Positions 25,745-34,161 of a DNA stretch of 64,000 bases are shown one piece after another. The position numbers and the translations under genes were made by a program. Numbering within the stretch: the first letter of the stretch is position 1; every line of letters begins with the position of its first letter. The notes beneath the pieces were generated by a model. That model ran no database searches and was not told the DNA's origin. It worked only from the letters and a program-made list of their open reading frames with translations. Source of the stretch: Comamonadaceae bacterium (GTDB lineage: Bacteria; Pseudomonadota; Gammaproteobacteria; Burkholderiales; Burkholderiaceae_C); NCBI GenBank assembly GCA_013297875.1, contig JAAFIW010000006.1, forward strand, positions 1 through 64,000, given 5' to 3'.

Positions 25745-25790
25745 TTGCTATTTTTTTATAGCTGCTTGAGCAACAAATACCTGGGCTAGA
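25745..25790 (+). repeat. Family C repeat (copy C6)
   Basis: TATAGCTGCTTGAGCAACAA followed by ATACCTGGGCT. It directly abuts the B3 hairpin, making a composite B-C unit. Confidence 0.75.
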
Positions 25791-25829
25791 GGCCCAAAAC
25801 ACTCATAAACCTGCCTGCCGGAGCCCTCC

Positions 25830-27539
25830 ATGTCAGAGCGTGATTTCACCGCCCCCGCCTTCACCAACGGCTACCAGTTCACCTCGGGCACCGGCTACCA
25901 ACTCCCCGAGTACCCCTTCGTCGAACCCCCCGAAATCGCCTCCGGCCACATCGCCCAACACCCCATCGTCATCGTCGGCGGCGGCATCACTGGCCTCACC
26001 CTGGCCTGCTCGCTGGCCCGCCTGGGCGTGGCCGCGGTGCTGCTGGATGAAGACAACACCGTCGGCGTCAAAGGCGCGTCGTCGCGCGGCATCTGCTACA
26101 CCCAAAAATCGCTGGAAATCTTCCACCGGCTGGGCATTTACGAGCGCATCGCCGCCAAAGGCATTCAGTGGAGCGTGGGCCGCACCTTTGCCGGTGTTGA
26201 CGAGGTCTACAGCTTCAACCTGCTCGACAACGCCGCCTACAACCTGTCCACCCAGCCGCCGTTCATCAACATCCAGCAGTTCTACATCGAGGGCTTTCTG
26301 GTCGAGCGCGTGCTGGAGCTGGGCCATGTGGACATCCGCTGGAAAAGCCGCGTCACCGCGTTTGAGCAAAACGACCAGCACGCCCGGCTTTCCATCGAAA
26401 CCCCCGCGGGCAGCTACCAAATTGAAGCGCAGCACGTGATCGACGCCACCGGCTCGCACAGCCCGTTTCGCGCCTGGTGCCAGGCCAGCATCACTGCCAA
26501 AAAAGGCGACGACCGCTGGTGCATTGCCGACGTGCGCTTTTCCACCCGCCCACCCACCGAGCGCCACACCTGGATCGAAGCGCCCTTTAACGACAACCGC
26601 GCCGTGTGGCAGCACCTGATGGCCGACGACGTCTGGCGTATCGACTACCAGATGGCCCCCGACGCCGACCCGGCGTATGTGAGCCGTGAAGATGTGGTGC
26701 GCGAGCGCCTGGCCCGCCAGTTTGGCCCTGATGTGCAGGTTGACATCGTCTGGGTTGGGCCCTATGCCTACCGCAGCGAATGCATCGACCAGATGCGCCA
26801 CGGCCGCGTGTTTTTCATTGGCGATTCAGCCAAAGTCGTCAGCCCTTTCGGCGCGCGCGGCGGCAACACGGGCATTGGTGACGCCGACAACCTGGCCTGC
26901 AAACTCGCCGCCGTGCAGCGCGGCTGGGCCACGCCGCAATTGCTTTCCAGCTACCATCACGAGCGCCACGAAGCAGCCAAACAAAACGTGCAGGTCACCA
27001 ACCGCACCGCCCGCTTCCTGCGCCCCGCCGACGGCATGGAGCGAGTGTTTCGCAGCGCCGCCATTGCCCTGGCCAAGCGCCACGCCTTTGCCCGCGCGCT
27101 GGTCAACACGGGCCGCATGGCCGTGGCCAACACCTATACGCAGTCACCGGTTTGCACACACGGTGGCGGTTTGTCGGTGCAAAACGTGGCCTTTGAATGG
27201 GCCGATGGCAGCCCTGGCGTGGTCAACGACCTGCTGCGCTGGGCCGATGGGCGCTTGCTGCTGCTGGTGTTTGGCGAGCACAGCGCCAAAACCCTGGCCC
27301 ACTTGCGTGCCCTGGCCCGCACTGCGCCCGTGTGCTGCGTGCAGGTGCTGGACGACTGCGAGCAACCCGGCGCGCGCGAGCATGTGCGCGACCCGCAAGA
27401 CGCCTTGATGAACGCCTGCCACGCCCATGGTTGCGCCTGGAGCCTGCTGCGCCCCGACAGCTACGTGGCTGCCACGGGCAAGACCCTGGACGCCGACCTG
27501 CTCCATGCCCTCTCCCAAGCCATCGGAGTCGCCGCATGA
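25830..27539 (+). CDS. FAD-dependent aromatic hydroxylase (MhpA/PheA-like)
   Basis: 569-residue flavoprotein monooxygenase. Rossmann dinucleotide motif GGGITG (50-55), a DG-like stretch DATGSHSPFRAW after the middle domain, and the second FAD motif FFIGDSAKVVSPFGARGGNTG near 330 (GD-x-A is conserved, though the usual His after it is Lys). A C-terminal thioredoxin-like extension of about 140 residues (DLLRWADGRLLLLVFGE) is as in 3-hydroxyphenylpropionate and phenol hydroxylases. NAD(P)H-dependent ring hydroxylation is expected. Its stop overlaps the DUF2783 start (ATGA), so the two are coupled. Confidence 0.85.
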   Translation: MSERDFTAPAFTNGYQFTSGTGYQLPEYPFVEPPEIASGHIAQHPIVIVGGGITGLTLACSLARLGVAAVLLDEDNTVGVKGASSRGICYTQKSLEIFHRLGIYERIAAKGIQWSVGRTFAGVDEVYSFNLLDNAAYNLSTQPPFINIQQFYIEGFLVERVLELGHVDIRWKSRVTAFEQNDQHARLSIETPAGSYQIEAQHVIDATGSHSPFRAWCQASITAKKGDDRWCIADVRFSTRPPTERHTWIEAPFNDNRAVWQHLMADDVWRIDYQMAPDADPAYVSREDVVRERLARQFGPDVQVDIVWVGPYAYRSECIDQMRHGRVFFIGDSAKVVSPFGARGGNTGIGDADNLACKLAAVQRGWATPQLLSSYHHERHEAAKQNVQVTNRTARFLRPADGMERVFRSAAIALAKRHAFARALVNTGRMAVANTYTQSPVCTHGGGLSVQNVAFEWADGSPGVVNDLLRWADGRLLLLVFGEHSAKTLAHLRALARTAPVCCVQVLDDCEQPGAREHVRDPQDALMNACHAHGCAWSLLRPDSYVAATGKTLDADLLHALSQAIGVAA

Positions 27540-27721
27540 ACACCCAACCCAACTTCCCGGATGCCGATGGTTTTTACGAGCTGCTGCTGGATGCCCACGC
27601 CGGCCTGTCACGCGATCAATCAGAAGCGCTGAACGCGCGCCTCATCCTGCTGCTGGCCAACCAGGTGGGCGATGCGCAGGTGCTGGCGGCGTGCGTGGCA
27701 GCGGCTCGCGAGTCGGTTTAG
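27536..27721 (+). CDS. DUF2783 small protein, coupled to the monooxygenase
   Basis: 61 residues (MNTQPNFPDADGFYELLLDA onward), mostly helical, with the conserved NARLILLLANQVGD core. The ATG overlaps the monooxygenase stop by 4 bases. No membrane segment or metal site. DUF2783 genes often accompany FAD monooxygenases of this type in Burkholderiales, which points to a subunit, chaperone or effector of the hydroxylase; no function is established. Confidence 0.85.
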   Translation: MNTQPNFPDADGFYELLLDAHAGLSRDQSEALNARLILLLANQVGDAQVLAACVAAARESV

Positions 27722-27723
27722 CT

Positions 27724-27764
27724 GCTATTGTTTATATAGCTGCTTGAGCAGTATTCGTATGGGC
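27724..27764 (+). repeat. Family C repeat (copy C7)
   Basis: Perfect-looking TATAGCTGCTTGAGCAGTAT with TCGTATGGGCT after it, starting just past the DUF2783 stop codon. Confidence 0.78.
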
Positions 27765-27800
27765 TGGTGGGCATTTAACCCTTGAAACTGCGGGCTTTAC

Positions 27801-27940
27801 TCCTTCCCCTCCCGGGGGAAGGCAGGGATGGGGGCGTGCGCGTGGAGCGGCCTGTCGAGTGGGCATACCGTCCGTGCGGTTTTCTTGCCTGGTGTGTGCC
27901 GCATGCCCCCATCCCAACCTTCCCCCAGCAGGGGAAGGGG
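27801..27940. repeat. Family D inverted repeat (copy D1)
   Basis: TCCTTCCCCTCCCGGGGGAA...GGGATGGGGGC on the left is mirrored by GCCCCCATCCC...TTCCCCCAGCAGGGGAAGGGG on the right. The inner 60 bases differ from the other copy at 34896-35010. The 27722-28122 gap holds only this and C7. Confidence 0.8.
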
Positions 27941-28122
27941 CCTGATCTGTTTCCCCCAGGAGGGCGGGGCCAAGACCCGCCCTGCGGAGTTCCATTCAGC
28001 CACTGCGACTTCCTGCACCCAGCTTCTTTCTTGCCAAAGTAACCAAATGCGAGTTCTAATTCAAAAGACGGCGTGCAACACAGCAATTGCCGCCATTTCA
28101 ATTTTTTACAGGAGTGCATCAA

Positions 28123-29835
28123 ATGAAAAAAAACCTGGCTGCCGCTTGCGCAGTACTGGCCGTGGGTGGTTTGGGCTTGGCGGGTGGGGCGCTGGCCAAC
28201 TCGCTGGATGACAACGGCGTGGGCGCAGCTGCCGCGAACTTGAACTCCGGCATCAATTTCGCTTATATCAATGTGCGAGGCATCGGCCATACCGTCCTCA
28301 TCCCGTATTACAACGTTCAGGCGGGCAATGCCACGCTGATTAATCTGGTGAATACCGACACCGTCAACGGCAAAGCCGTCAAAGTGCGGTTTCGGGGGGC
28401 TTCTAACTCTGATGACGTGTATGACTTTCAGGTCTATATGTCGCCTGGTGATGTGTGGACGGCCAATGTGACCCGGGGCACGGATGGCCGTGCCGTGCTG
28501 ACCACCAACGACAAGTCCTGCACTATTCCTCAAAACGTCAACGGCTCGTTTGTCACGGCCCGTTTGAACCCTCGGCTAACCGGCGATGCGCTAGCCGCCG
28601 AGACCCGTGAAGGCTATGTCGAAATCTTCAACATGGCCGATATCCCGCCTGCAGCCATTGACACAACGGGCGGCCCAGTAGGCCCAGGGGCTGGCACCTT
28701 CGGTGCGGTGTTGGCCACTGCCAATGCTTTGTTTACCACCATCAAGCACGTCAATGGCGTTGCGCCCTGCTTTAGCACCACAGCCGGTCAAGCCGCGCTG
28801 AATGCCTTGCAAAACGACCCGGCCGATCTAGGCGCTGCCTACACCTTGGGCTTACGCGCAGCATCCACAGGCCTATATGCCAACTGGACCATCATCAACG
28901 TGCCCAAGTCAGGTGCTGCCAGCGGAGAAGCTATCGCCCTGGAGCAACGAACCGGGTTCGCCAATCCGAACACCCCGGCCACTCGAAGCCGCATTAACTT
29001 CTTCCCGCAAACAGGGGCGGCAGTGGCCACACCGAACCTGTTCACCGCAGACCCGGCGTTGCGCACGGCAGTTGCGCCGTTGATTGAAGCCGTTCAAAAC
29101 GGCTCGGGCGGCCTGTTTGCTGGCACATTGCCATTGGTAGTCGCCTCCAGCTTTGACTTTCCTGATCTGTCAACCGTCACCAATACGGGTGTGCTGGATC
29201 CCCTGCGCCCGCTGAGCCGCGCGGGCGACATCACCGGTCAATTGGCCACCAAGAACATCATCAACGAGTACCTCACGGACTCGACCATTGGCGCATTCAC
29301 CGACTGGGTGTTTTCTATGCCCACCCGCCGCTACAGCGTGGCGCTGGACTATCGGCCTGTCGCGCCTGCGCCGTTTGTCATGGCCTATTCCAATTTGGGC
29401 ACATCCTTAACCAATCCCCGTGACTATTTCACGGCTGCCAATACCACCGTGGTGGGCGGTCAAATCTGCACGGCTACGTCTGGTCTTGTGTACTACGACC
29501 GCGAAGAAACCACGCTGGTGGGCAACAACTTCGTGATCTCGCCCAATCCACCGGCGGCCGGTTTCCGCCTGTGCGGCGAGGTGAGCGTTCTGACCTTTAA
29601 CGCCCCTGGCGGCCAATCGGTGTTGGGTGCAGAAATCGCCCGCACCGACTTTGCCACCGGCACCATCCGCGACGGCTGGACCAATGTGAGCATGCCGGGC
29701 TTGACAACGGGCAACAGCGGCCTGGCCACCGGCAATGGCCTGCCCATCATTGGCGGGGCTTTTGTGCGGGCGGGCAATGGCAGCGTATCAGCCAACTTTG
29801 GCGCGGTGTGGAAGCACCGTTACGTTCGGCCTTAA
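28123..29835 (+). CDS. Large secreted protein, probable cell-surface protein
   Basis: 570 residues from ATG 28123 with CAGGAG 8 bases upstream. Signal peptide (MKKNLAAACAVLAVGGLGLA, cleaved near ALANS). The mature protein is beta-rich, Gly/Ala/Asn/Thr-rich, with no membrane segment, lipobox or anchor; it opens FAYINVRGIGHTVLIPYYNV and has four cysteines spread over the length. Similar proteins appear in related genomes annotated only as cell-surface protein; I recognise no catalytic motif. A strong terminator follows, so it is transcribed alone. Confidence 0.7.
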   Translation: MKKNLAAACAVLAVGGLGLAGGALANSLDDNGVGAAAANLNSGINFAYINVRGIGHTVLIPYYNVQAGNATLINLVNTDTVNGKAVKVRFRGASNSDDVYDFQVYMSPGDVWTANVTRGTDGRAVLTTNDKSCTIPQNVNGSFVTARLNPRLTGDALAAETREGYVEIFNMADIPPAAIDTTGGPVGPGAGTFGAVLATANALFTTIKHVNGVAPCFSTTAGQAALNALQNDPADLGAAYTLGLRAASTGLYANWTIINVPKSGAASGEAIALEQRTGFANPNTPATRSRINFFPQTGAAVATPNLFTADPALRTAVAPLIEAVQNGSGGLFAGTLPLVVASSFDFPDLSTVTNTGVLDPLRPLSRAGDITGQLATKNIINEYLTDSTIGAFTDWVFSMPTRRYSVALDYRPVAPAPFVMAYSNLGTSLTNPRDYFTAANTTVVGGQICTATSGLVYYDREETTLVGNNFVISPNPPAAGFRLCGEVSVLTFNAPGGQSVLGAEIARTDFATGTIRDGWTNVSMPGLTTGNSGLATGNGLPIIGGAFVRAGNGSVSANFGAVWKHRYVRP

Positions 29836-29880
29836 ATCGAGGGTTGATGAAGAAGCGATAGTTGGTGAGTGAAATTTGAC

Positions 29881-29907
29881 AAGGCGGGGAGCGATCCCCG
29901 CCTTTTT
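29881..29907 (+). terminator. Rho-independent terminator after the secreted-protein gene
   Basis: AAGGCGGGGA (29881-29890), loop GCGA, TCCCCGCCTT (29895-29904), then T-run to 29907. The strongest terminator in the window. Confidence 0.9.
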
Positions 29908-29919
29908 TGCGCTTGAATT

Positions 29920-29961
29920 GCTATTATTTGTATAGCTGCTTGAGCAGTATTCGTATGGGCG
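29920..29961 (+). repeat. Family C repeat (copy C8)
   Basis: TATAGCTGCTTGAGCAGTAT then TCGTATGGGC, in the convergent gap between the secreted-protein gene and tetR. Confidence 0.78.
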
Positions 29962-29978
29962 GCTGGGCTTTTTCGCCC

Positions 29979-30521
29979 TTAAGTGATGACCCCAGGCATC
30001 TGCTGCGCCACCCAGCCCGGCTGATGCGCGGTGGGGTCGATCTGGGCGCGCACGATCAGGCCGTCTACCCATAGGGCCCAGCGCTGGGCTCGTTGGCCTG
30101 CGGGCAGCAAGGCCTCGATCACTGCTTGCATGTCGGCCTTGTGTTGGTGGGCCAGGGCCAATACCTCGGGCAATGAGCCGCCCAGCTCGGCCACCGTGTT
30201 GATGAAGGCGCAGCCGCGAAAGCCGGGTTGTGAAAACCACTCTTGCAGCGCCAGCGCCAGCGGTGCCACGCCGCCGCCCACGCGCGCGCCGTGGCGGCCC
30301 AGGGCGTCGATGAACCAGGCCATCCAGCGCTCGTGGCGGTAGGCCAAAAACGCGCGAACCAGCGCGTCTTTGGACGCAAAGTGTCGGTAAAACGTGAGCT
30401 TGGCCACGCCTGATTCGGCGATCAAGCGGTCCACCCCCGTGGCGCGGATGCCGTCGCGGTAAAACAGCTCATGGGCTGTGCTGAGGATGCGCTCGCGGGC
30501 TGACAGGGTAGGTTCAGTCAT
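29979..30521 (-). CDS. TetR-family repressor
   Basis: 180 residues from ATG 30521; the earlier in-frame start at 30566 would place the operators inside the gene. N-terminal HTH (about 14-58, with GVAKLTFYRHFASKDALVRA as recognition region), then a ligand-binding domain ending in a WALWVDGLIVRAQID helix. Divergent from the DUF1348 gene with two 18-bp palindromes in between, so it most likely represses both genes. Ligand unknown. Confidence 0.85.
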   Translation of the reverse strand: MTEPTLSARERILSTAHELFYRDGIRATGVDRLIAESGVAKLTFYRHFASKDALVRAFLAYRHERWMAWFIDALGRHGARVGGGVAPLALALQEWFSQPGFRGCAFINTVAELGGSLPEVLALAHQHKADMQAVIEALLPAGQRAQRWALWVDGLIVRAQIDPTAHQPGWVAQQMPGVIT

Positions 30522-30530
30522 CTGCACAGT

Positions 30531-30548
30531 GTAGACAGATTTGTCTAC
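30531..30548. promoter_or_regulatory. TetR-type operator, site 1
   Basis: GTAGACAGATTTGTCTAC: perfect 7-bp arms around a 4-base centre. It starts 10 bases upstream of the tetR start codon. Confidence 0.8.
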
Positions 30549-30558
30549 CTGTGGCAAA

Positions 30559-30576
30559 GTAGACAAACCTGTCTAC
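30559..30576. promoter_or_regulatory. TetR-type operator, site 2
   Basis: GTAGACAAACCTGTCTAC: same GTAGACA/TGTCTAC arms as site 1, centre to centre 28 bases away, ending 12 bases before the DUF1348 start. Occupancy would block both promoters. Confidence 0.8.
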
Positions 30577-30588
30577 TTCTGGAATACC

Positions 30589-31056
30589 ATGGAAACCAAA
30601 CCACCTCTGCCACCCTTCACCCAGGAGTCAGCCATCCAAAAAGTGCGCATGGCCGAAGACGCCTGGAATACCCGTGACCCCGACCGTGTGGTGCAGGTCT
30701 ACACACCCGACACCGTGTGGCGCAACCGCGCCGAGTTTCCCAAGGGGCGCGAGCAGGTGCACCAGTTTTTGCAGCGCAAATGGGCCAAAGAGCTGGACTA
30801 CCGGCTGATCAAAGAGCTGTGGGCTTTTACCGGCAGCCGCATCGCCGTGCGCTTTGCCTACGAGTGGCATGACGATTCGGGCCATTGGTACCGCAGCTAT
30901 GGCAATGAAAACTGGGAATTCAACGAGCAGGGCTTCATGCAGCGGCGCTTTGCCAGCATCAATGACATGCCGATGAGAGAGGCTGACCGCCAGTTTTTCT
31001 GGCCGTTGGGCCGCAGACCTGATGAGCATGCGAGTTTGAGCGATCTGGGGCTGTAG
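30589..31056 (+). CDS. DUF1348 (NTF2/SnoaL-like) protein
   Basis: 155 residues from ATG 30589. The stretches [41 protein letters not shown] and the terminal [12 protein letters not shown] match the DUF1348 family, which has an NTF2-like cone fold. Such proteins are often under TetR control and suspected in detoxification of small organics; the reaction is not known. Short, cytosolic, single gene. Confidence 0.88.
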   Translation: METKPPLPPFTQESAIQKVRMAEDAWNTRDPDRVVQVYTPDTVWRNRAEFPKGREQVHQFLQRKWAKELDYRLIKELWAFTGSRIAVRFAYEWHDDSGHWYRSYGNENWEFNEQGFMQRRFASINDMPMREADRQFFWPLGRRPDEHASLSDLGL

Positions 31057-31083
31057 CGCATCTCGGTGTTGGGCCTGGATTGA

Positions 31084-32712
31084 TCAACATCCCCACAGGT
31101 GCACGCCGCTGACCAGCGGCCTGTCATACACCTTCTCGTCCCAGCGCTTGTCGTTTGCGCTGTCAAACACCACCAGATGTGCCTGCGTGGCCGCGCAGCG
31201 CTGCATGTATTCGAGCGTTTGTGTCGTGCCTTTTTCTATCAGCGTCTCCAGGCTGTCTTTGGCGCGTTTGACCTTGATCTCGATCACCAGGCGTTGCCGG
31301 GGCTCAGGGCAGGCGGGCCAGGTGATGTACAGATCGGTACGGCCCCGGCCCAGGCCATATTCGCGCTCGATGCGGCCACCGCCGTTGACGATGCGCTGCA
31401 AGTAGGCTTGCAGCAAGAGCTGAGGGCCGGCTTCACGGTATTGCATGCCTTTGAGCCAATGCTCGGAATGCTCGCGGTAAAACTGCTGGAAGGCGGTGAG
31501 CAGGCGGGGCAGGTTTAGCGCGCCTTCGGGCGTGCCGTCGGCGTCGATGTACCAGGCTTGCGGTGCCTGGGTGCTGGCGAAGATGGTTTGGGCGATTTCG
31601 GTCAGTTCGCGGGGGATGACCTCGCGGTAAATGTCGTTGGCAATTTCAATACGTTTGCCCGTCAGGCCGCGCCGGATCAGCCCCAGGTCAATGCAGTACT
31701 CGGTGTCGTCGTTGGCAAACTGCGCTTCATCACCCTCGCTTTGCAGCAAAGGCGCAATCACCCGGTAAACCCGTGGCTCCTGCAGTTTGTCGATGAGTTG
31801 ATCCAGGTGCGTGGCGCGCGACAGCACCATGCGCTCTTTGGCCTGACGCATGATTTCACCGGTGATGGGAATGGTTCGGTCGCGCATCTCGCGCATGCGA
31901 AAGGTCACGTCATAGGCCAGCGCATTCACCAACCAGGGCTGGCCCTGCGTGTAGGCCCAGGCCAGCTCGCGGGCCTCGGGCGTGAACACCTGCCCGGTCT
32001 CGACGGTGTGCTGTTGATACAGCTCATTCATCTCATCCTGGCTGAAGTTGCCCAGGCGAATCGAGTCGGCCTTGATGTTGAAAGCGCTACCGCCGGTGAT
32101 GATTTCTTTGGTGGCGCTGGAGTGAATGCGGTAGTCGCGCACATCGCGCACGCCGCAAAGGATCACGCTTTGGGGGAAGGCTCCGGGCCGGTCGGCATAA
32201 CCCGCGCGAATCTGGCGCAGCACGCTGATCAGGGTGTCGCCGATCAGGGCATCTATCTCGTCGATCATCAAAATCAGCGGGCGGGGGTTGTCGGGCTGTT
32301 GGAAATCATGTGTTGCCAGATGCGCCATCATGATTTGCAGCGCGTCTGACCAGGCTTGGTCTGCCACGATTTTTTGTACCACCGCATCGGTGCTGCTGTC
32401 TTTCAAATGCAGCTTGGCCGCTTGCGAGAAGCTGCTGACCATGCCTTTCATGGCCAGGCTTACATCCTCTCGCGCCGCCTGCCCCGCTTCAATGTTCACA
32501 TACAGCGCCCGGTACTGCGTGCCTGCGTTGAAGTGGCGCATCAGCGCGTACAGCGAGGTGGTTTTGCCAGTCTGGCGCGGGGCGTGCAGCACGAAATAAC
32601 GCTGCTGGTCAATCAGCTCCTGCAGCTCGGGCAGCTTGATGCGCCGCAGCGGGTCTATCGTGTAGTTGTTGCCCGGCTGCTGCGGGCCAGCGTTGTTAAA
32701 GAATTTTTCCAT
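31084..32712 (-). CDS. AAA ATPase fused to a PD-(D/E)XK nuclease-like domain
   Basis: 542 residues from ATG 32712 (MEKFFNNAGPQQPGN). ATPase part: Walker A APRQTGKTT (44-52), Walker B LILMIDEID (146-154), like the AAA_35 / archaeal-type single ATPases. The C-terminal quarter has GRGRTDLYITW and RLVIEIKVKR (about 455-485), the D...ExK core of PDDEXK_9 nuclease-like domains, then helices (TLEYMQRCA) and a VFD strand. The family is common in bacteria and archaea with no settled role; defence or mobile-element association has been suggested for relatives. It stands alone, convergent to DUF1348. Frames further upstream add nothing conserved. Confidence 0.75.
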   Translation of the reverse strand: MEKFFNNAGPQQPGNNYTIDPLRRIKLPELQELIDQQRYFVLHAPRQTGKTTSLYALMRHFNAGTQYRALYVNIEAGQAAREDVSLAMKGMVSSFSQAAKLHLKDSSTDAVVQKIVADQAWSDALQIMMAHLATHDFQQPDNPRPLILMIDEIDALIGDTLISVLRQIRAGYADRPGAFPQSVILCGVRDVRDYRIHSSATKEIITGGSAFNIKADSIRLGNFSQDEMNELYQQHTVETGQVFTPEARELAWAYTQGQPWLVNALAYDVTFRMREMRDRTIPITGEIMRQAKERMVLSRATHLDQLIDKLQEPRVYRVIAPLLQSEGDEAQFANDDTEYCIDLGLIRRGLTGKRIEIANDIYREVIPRELTEIAQTIFASTQAPQAWYIDADGTPEGALNLPRLLTAFQQFYREHSEHWLKGMQYREAGPQLLLQAYLQRIVNGGGRIEREYGLGRGRTDLYITWPACPEPRQRLVIEIKVKRAKDSLETLIEKGTTQTLEYMQRCAATQAHLVVFDSANDKRWDEKVYDRPLVSGVHLWGC

Positions 32713-32857
32713 GGCGGGGGCCTTGTGTTGAAGCAGGCAGGCTTGGCGTAAAAGCCTGGCCACAAGGCGAACTGTAGGCCACTGGCCGGGCCATGCGGCC
32801 AGATGTGCGGTGAAAAACGCTGGGGAATCGGCGATTACAAGCCAAAAGTGCCATCCG

Positions 32858-32898
32858 CCCAGGTAAAACCTGCTTAAGCAGCTACGCAATTCATAGCA
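32858..32898 (-). repeat. Family C repeat (copy C9)
   Basis: CTGCTTAAGCAGCTA core on the minus strand, one substitution that makes TGCTTAAGCA a palindrome. In the leader of the histidine kinase gene. Confidence 0.65.
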
Positions 32899-32950
32899 AA
32901 CTCAGCCAGATACTTTTTCGCATCTCCCGCCGCGCTCTAACATCTGGGGC

Positions 32951-34150
32951 ATGCAAGCCGACCAGATTCAAGCCCAAATTCAAACGAGTGGGCCCCCCAG
33001 CCTGACCACCGACCCGCTGTGGCAAAACCAGCTGGGTTTGCTGCTGGAGTCCACCGGCGAGGGTATTTTTGGCATTGACCTGGGCGGCCATTGCATGTTC
33101 ATCAACCGCTCGGGTGCGCAGATGCTGGGCTATGAGCCCGCTGCGGTGCTGGGCAGCAACATGCACGAGTTGACGCACCACTCGCATGCCGACGGCAGCC
33201 ACTACCCCGACACGGCCTGCCCCATCTTCAACGCCTTTCGACGCGGCCTGCCCTGCCGCATTGACACCGAGGTGTTCTGGCGGCGCGACCGCACGGCGTT
33301 TGCGGTGGAGTATTCCAGCTACCCCATTCTTGACGGCAGCCAGGTGCGCGGCGCGGTGATCACCTTTGTGGACATCACCGAGCGCAAGCGGGCGCAGCAC
33401 GAGTTGCAGCGCGCCAAAGACGAGCTGGAGCAGCGCGTGGCCGGGCGCACGCAGGAGCTGTCGCAGGCGCTGGCGCGGCTGCGTGAGCTGTCGGCTTACT
33501 CCGAGCAGGTGCGCGAAGAGGAGCGCACCCGCATTGCCCGCGAGGTGCACGACGAGCTGGGCAGCTTGCTGGTGGCGCTGAAGATGGATGTGAACTGGCT
33601 GGAGCGGCGCCTGTCGGAGCCAGCTTCAGCCGACAGCGCGCCGCGTGACGCCATGCGCAGCAAATGCCAGCACATGAGCGCCTTGATTGAAGGTGCGGTG
33701 GACAACGTGGGCCGCATCATCACCGACCTGCGCCCCAGCATCCTGGACCACCAGGGCCTGTGGGCTGCGCTGGACTGGCAGGCCCACGAATTTGCCCGCA
33801 CAGCCGAGCTGGCACTCGACTGGCAGATGGATGTGGCGCAGGCCGCCGAGCTGCCCGAGCCGCAGGCCATGGCGGTGTTTCGCATCTTTCAGGAAATGCT
33901 GTCCAACGTGGGCCGCCACGCCCGCGCCAGCCGCTTGACGGTGCGCATCAGCGCCGACGCGCACACGCTGGCACTGACCGTGGCCGACAACGGCTGCGGC
34001 GCACCCCCGCAAGCCTTTGAAGCGGCTCATGCCTATGGTGTGATGGGTATGCGCGAAAGAGCACGCCTGCTGGGTGGAAACATCGAGATTTCAAGCCAGA
34101 TCGGGCAAGGGTGCACATTCAGCCTGCTGGGGCAGCTATCAAAACCGTAG
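32951..34150 (+). CDS. PAS-domain histidine kinase (NarX/DegS class, HisKA_3)
   Basis: 399 residues without membrane segments, so a soluble kinase. PAS domain about 24-145 (LLLESTGEGIFGIDLGGHCM to GAVITFVDITERKRAQ), coiled coil, dimerisation domain with phospho-acceptor H200 in AREVHDELGSLL, and a compact ATPase domain with EMLSNVGRHARA (N-box), VADNGCGAP (G1) and GVMGMRERARLLGG. The receiver gene starts 11 bases after. The PAS domain likely senses a small ligand or redox state; Cys in TACPIFNAFRRGLPC could take part. Confidence 0.88.
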   Translation: MQADQIQAQIQTSGPPSLTTDPLWQNQLGLLLESTGEGIFGIDLGGHCMFINRSGAQMLGYEPAAVLGSNMHELTHHSHADGSHYPDTACPIFNAFRRGLPCRIDTEVFWRRDRTAFAVEYSSYPILDGSQVRGAVITFVDITERKRAQHELQRAKDELEQRVAGRTQELSQALARLRELSAYSEQVREEERTRIAREVHDELGSLLVALKMDVNWLERRLSEPASADSAPRDAMRSKCQHMSALIEGAVDNVGRIITDLRPSILDHQGLWAALDWQAHEFARTAELALDWQMDVAQAAELPEPQAMAVFRIFQEMLSNVGRHARASRLTVRISADAHTLALTVADNGCGAPPQAFEAAHAYGVMGMRERARLLGGNIEISSQIGQGCTFSLLGQLSKP

Positions 34151-34161
34151 TGAAATAAAGC

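Noticed and set aside
25833-26801. Long open frame antisense to the FAD monooxygenase
   Set aside because: It mirrors the codon structure of the sense gene in GC-rich DNA, is rich in Gly/Val/Ala/His without motifs, and has no ribosome site.
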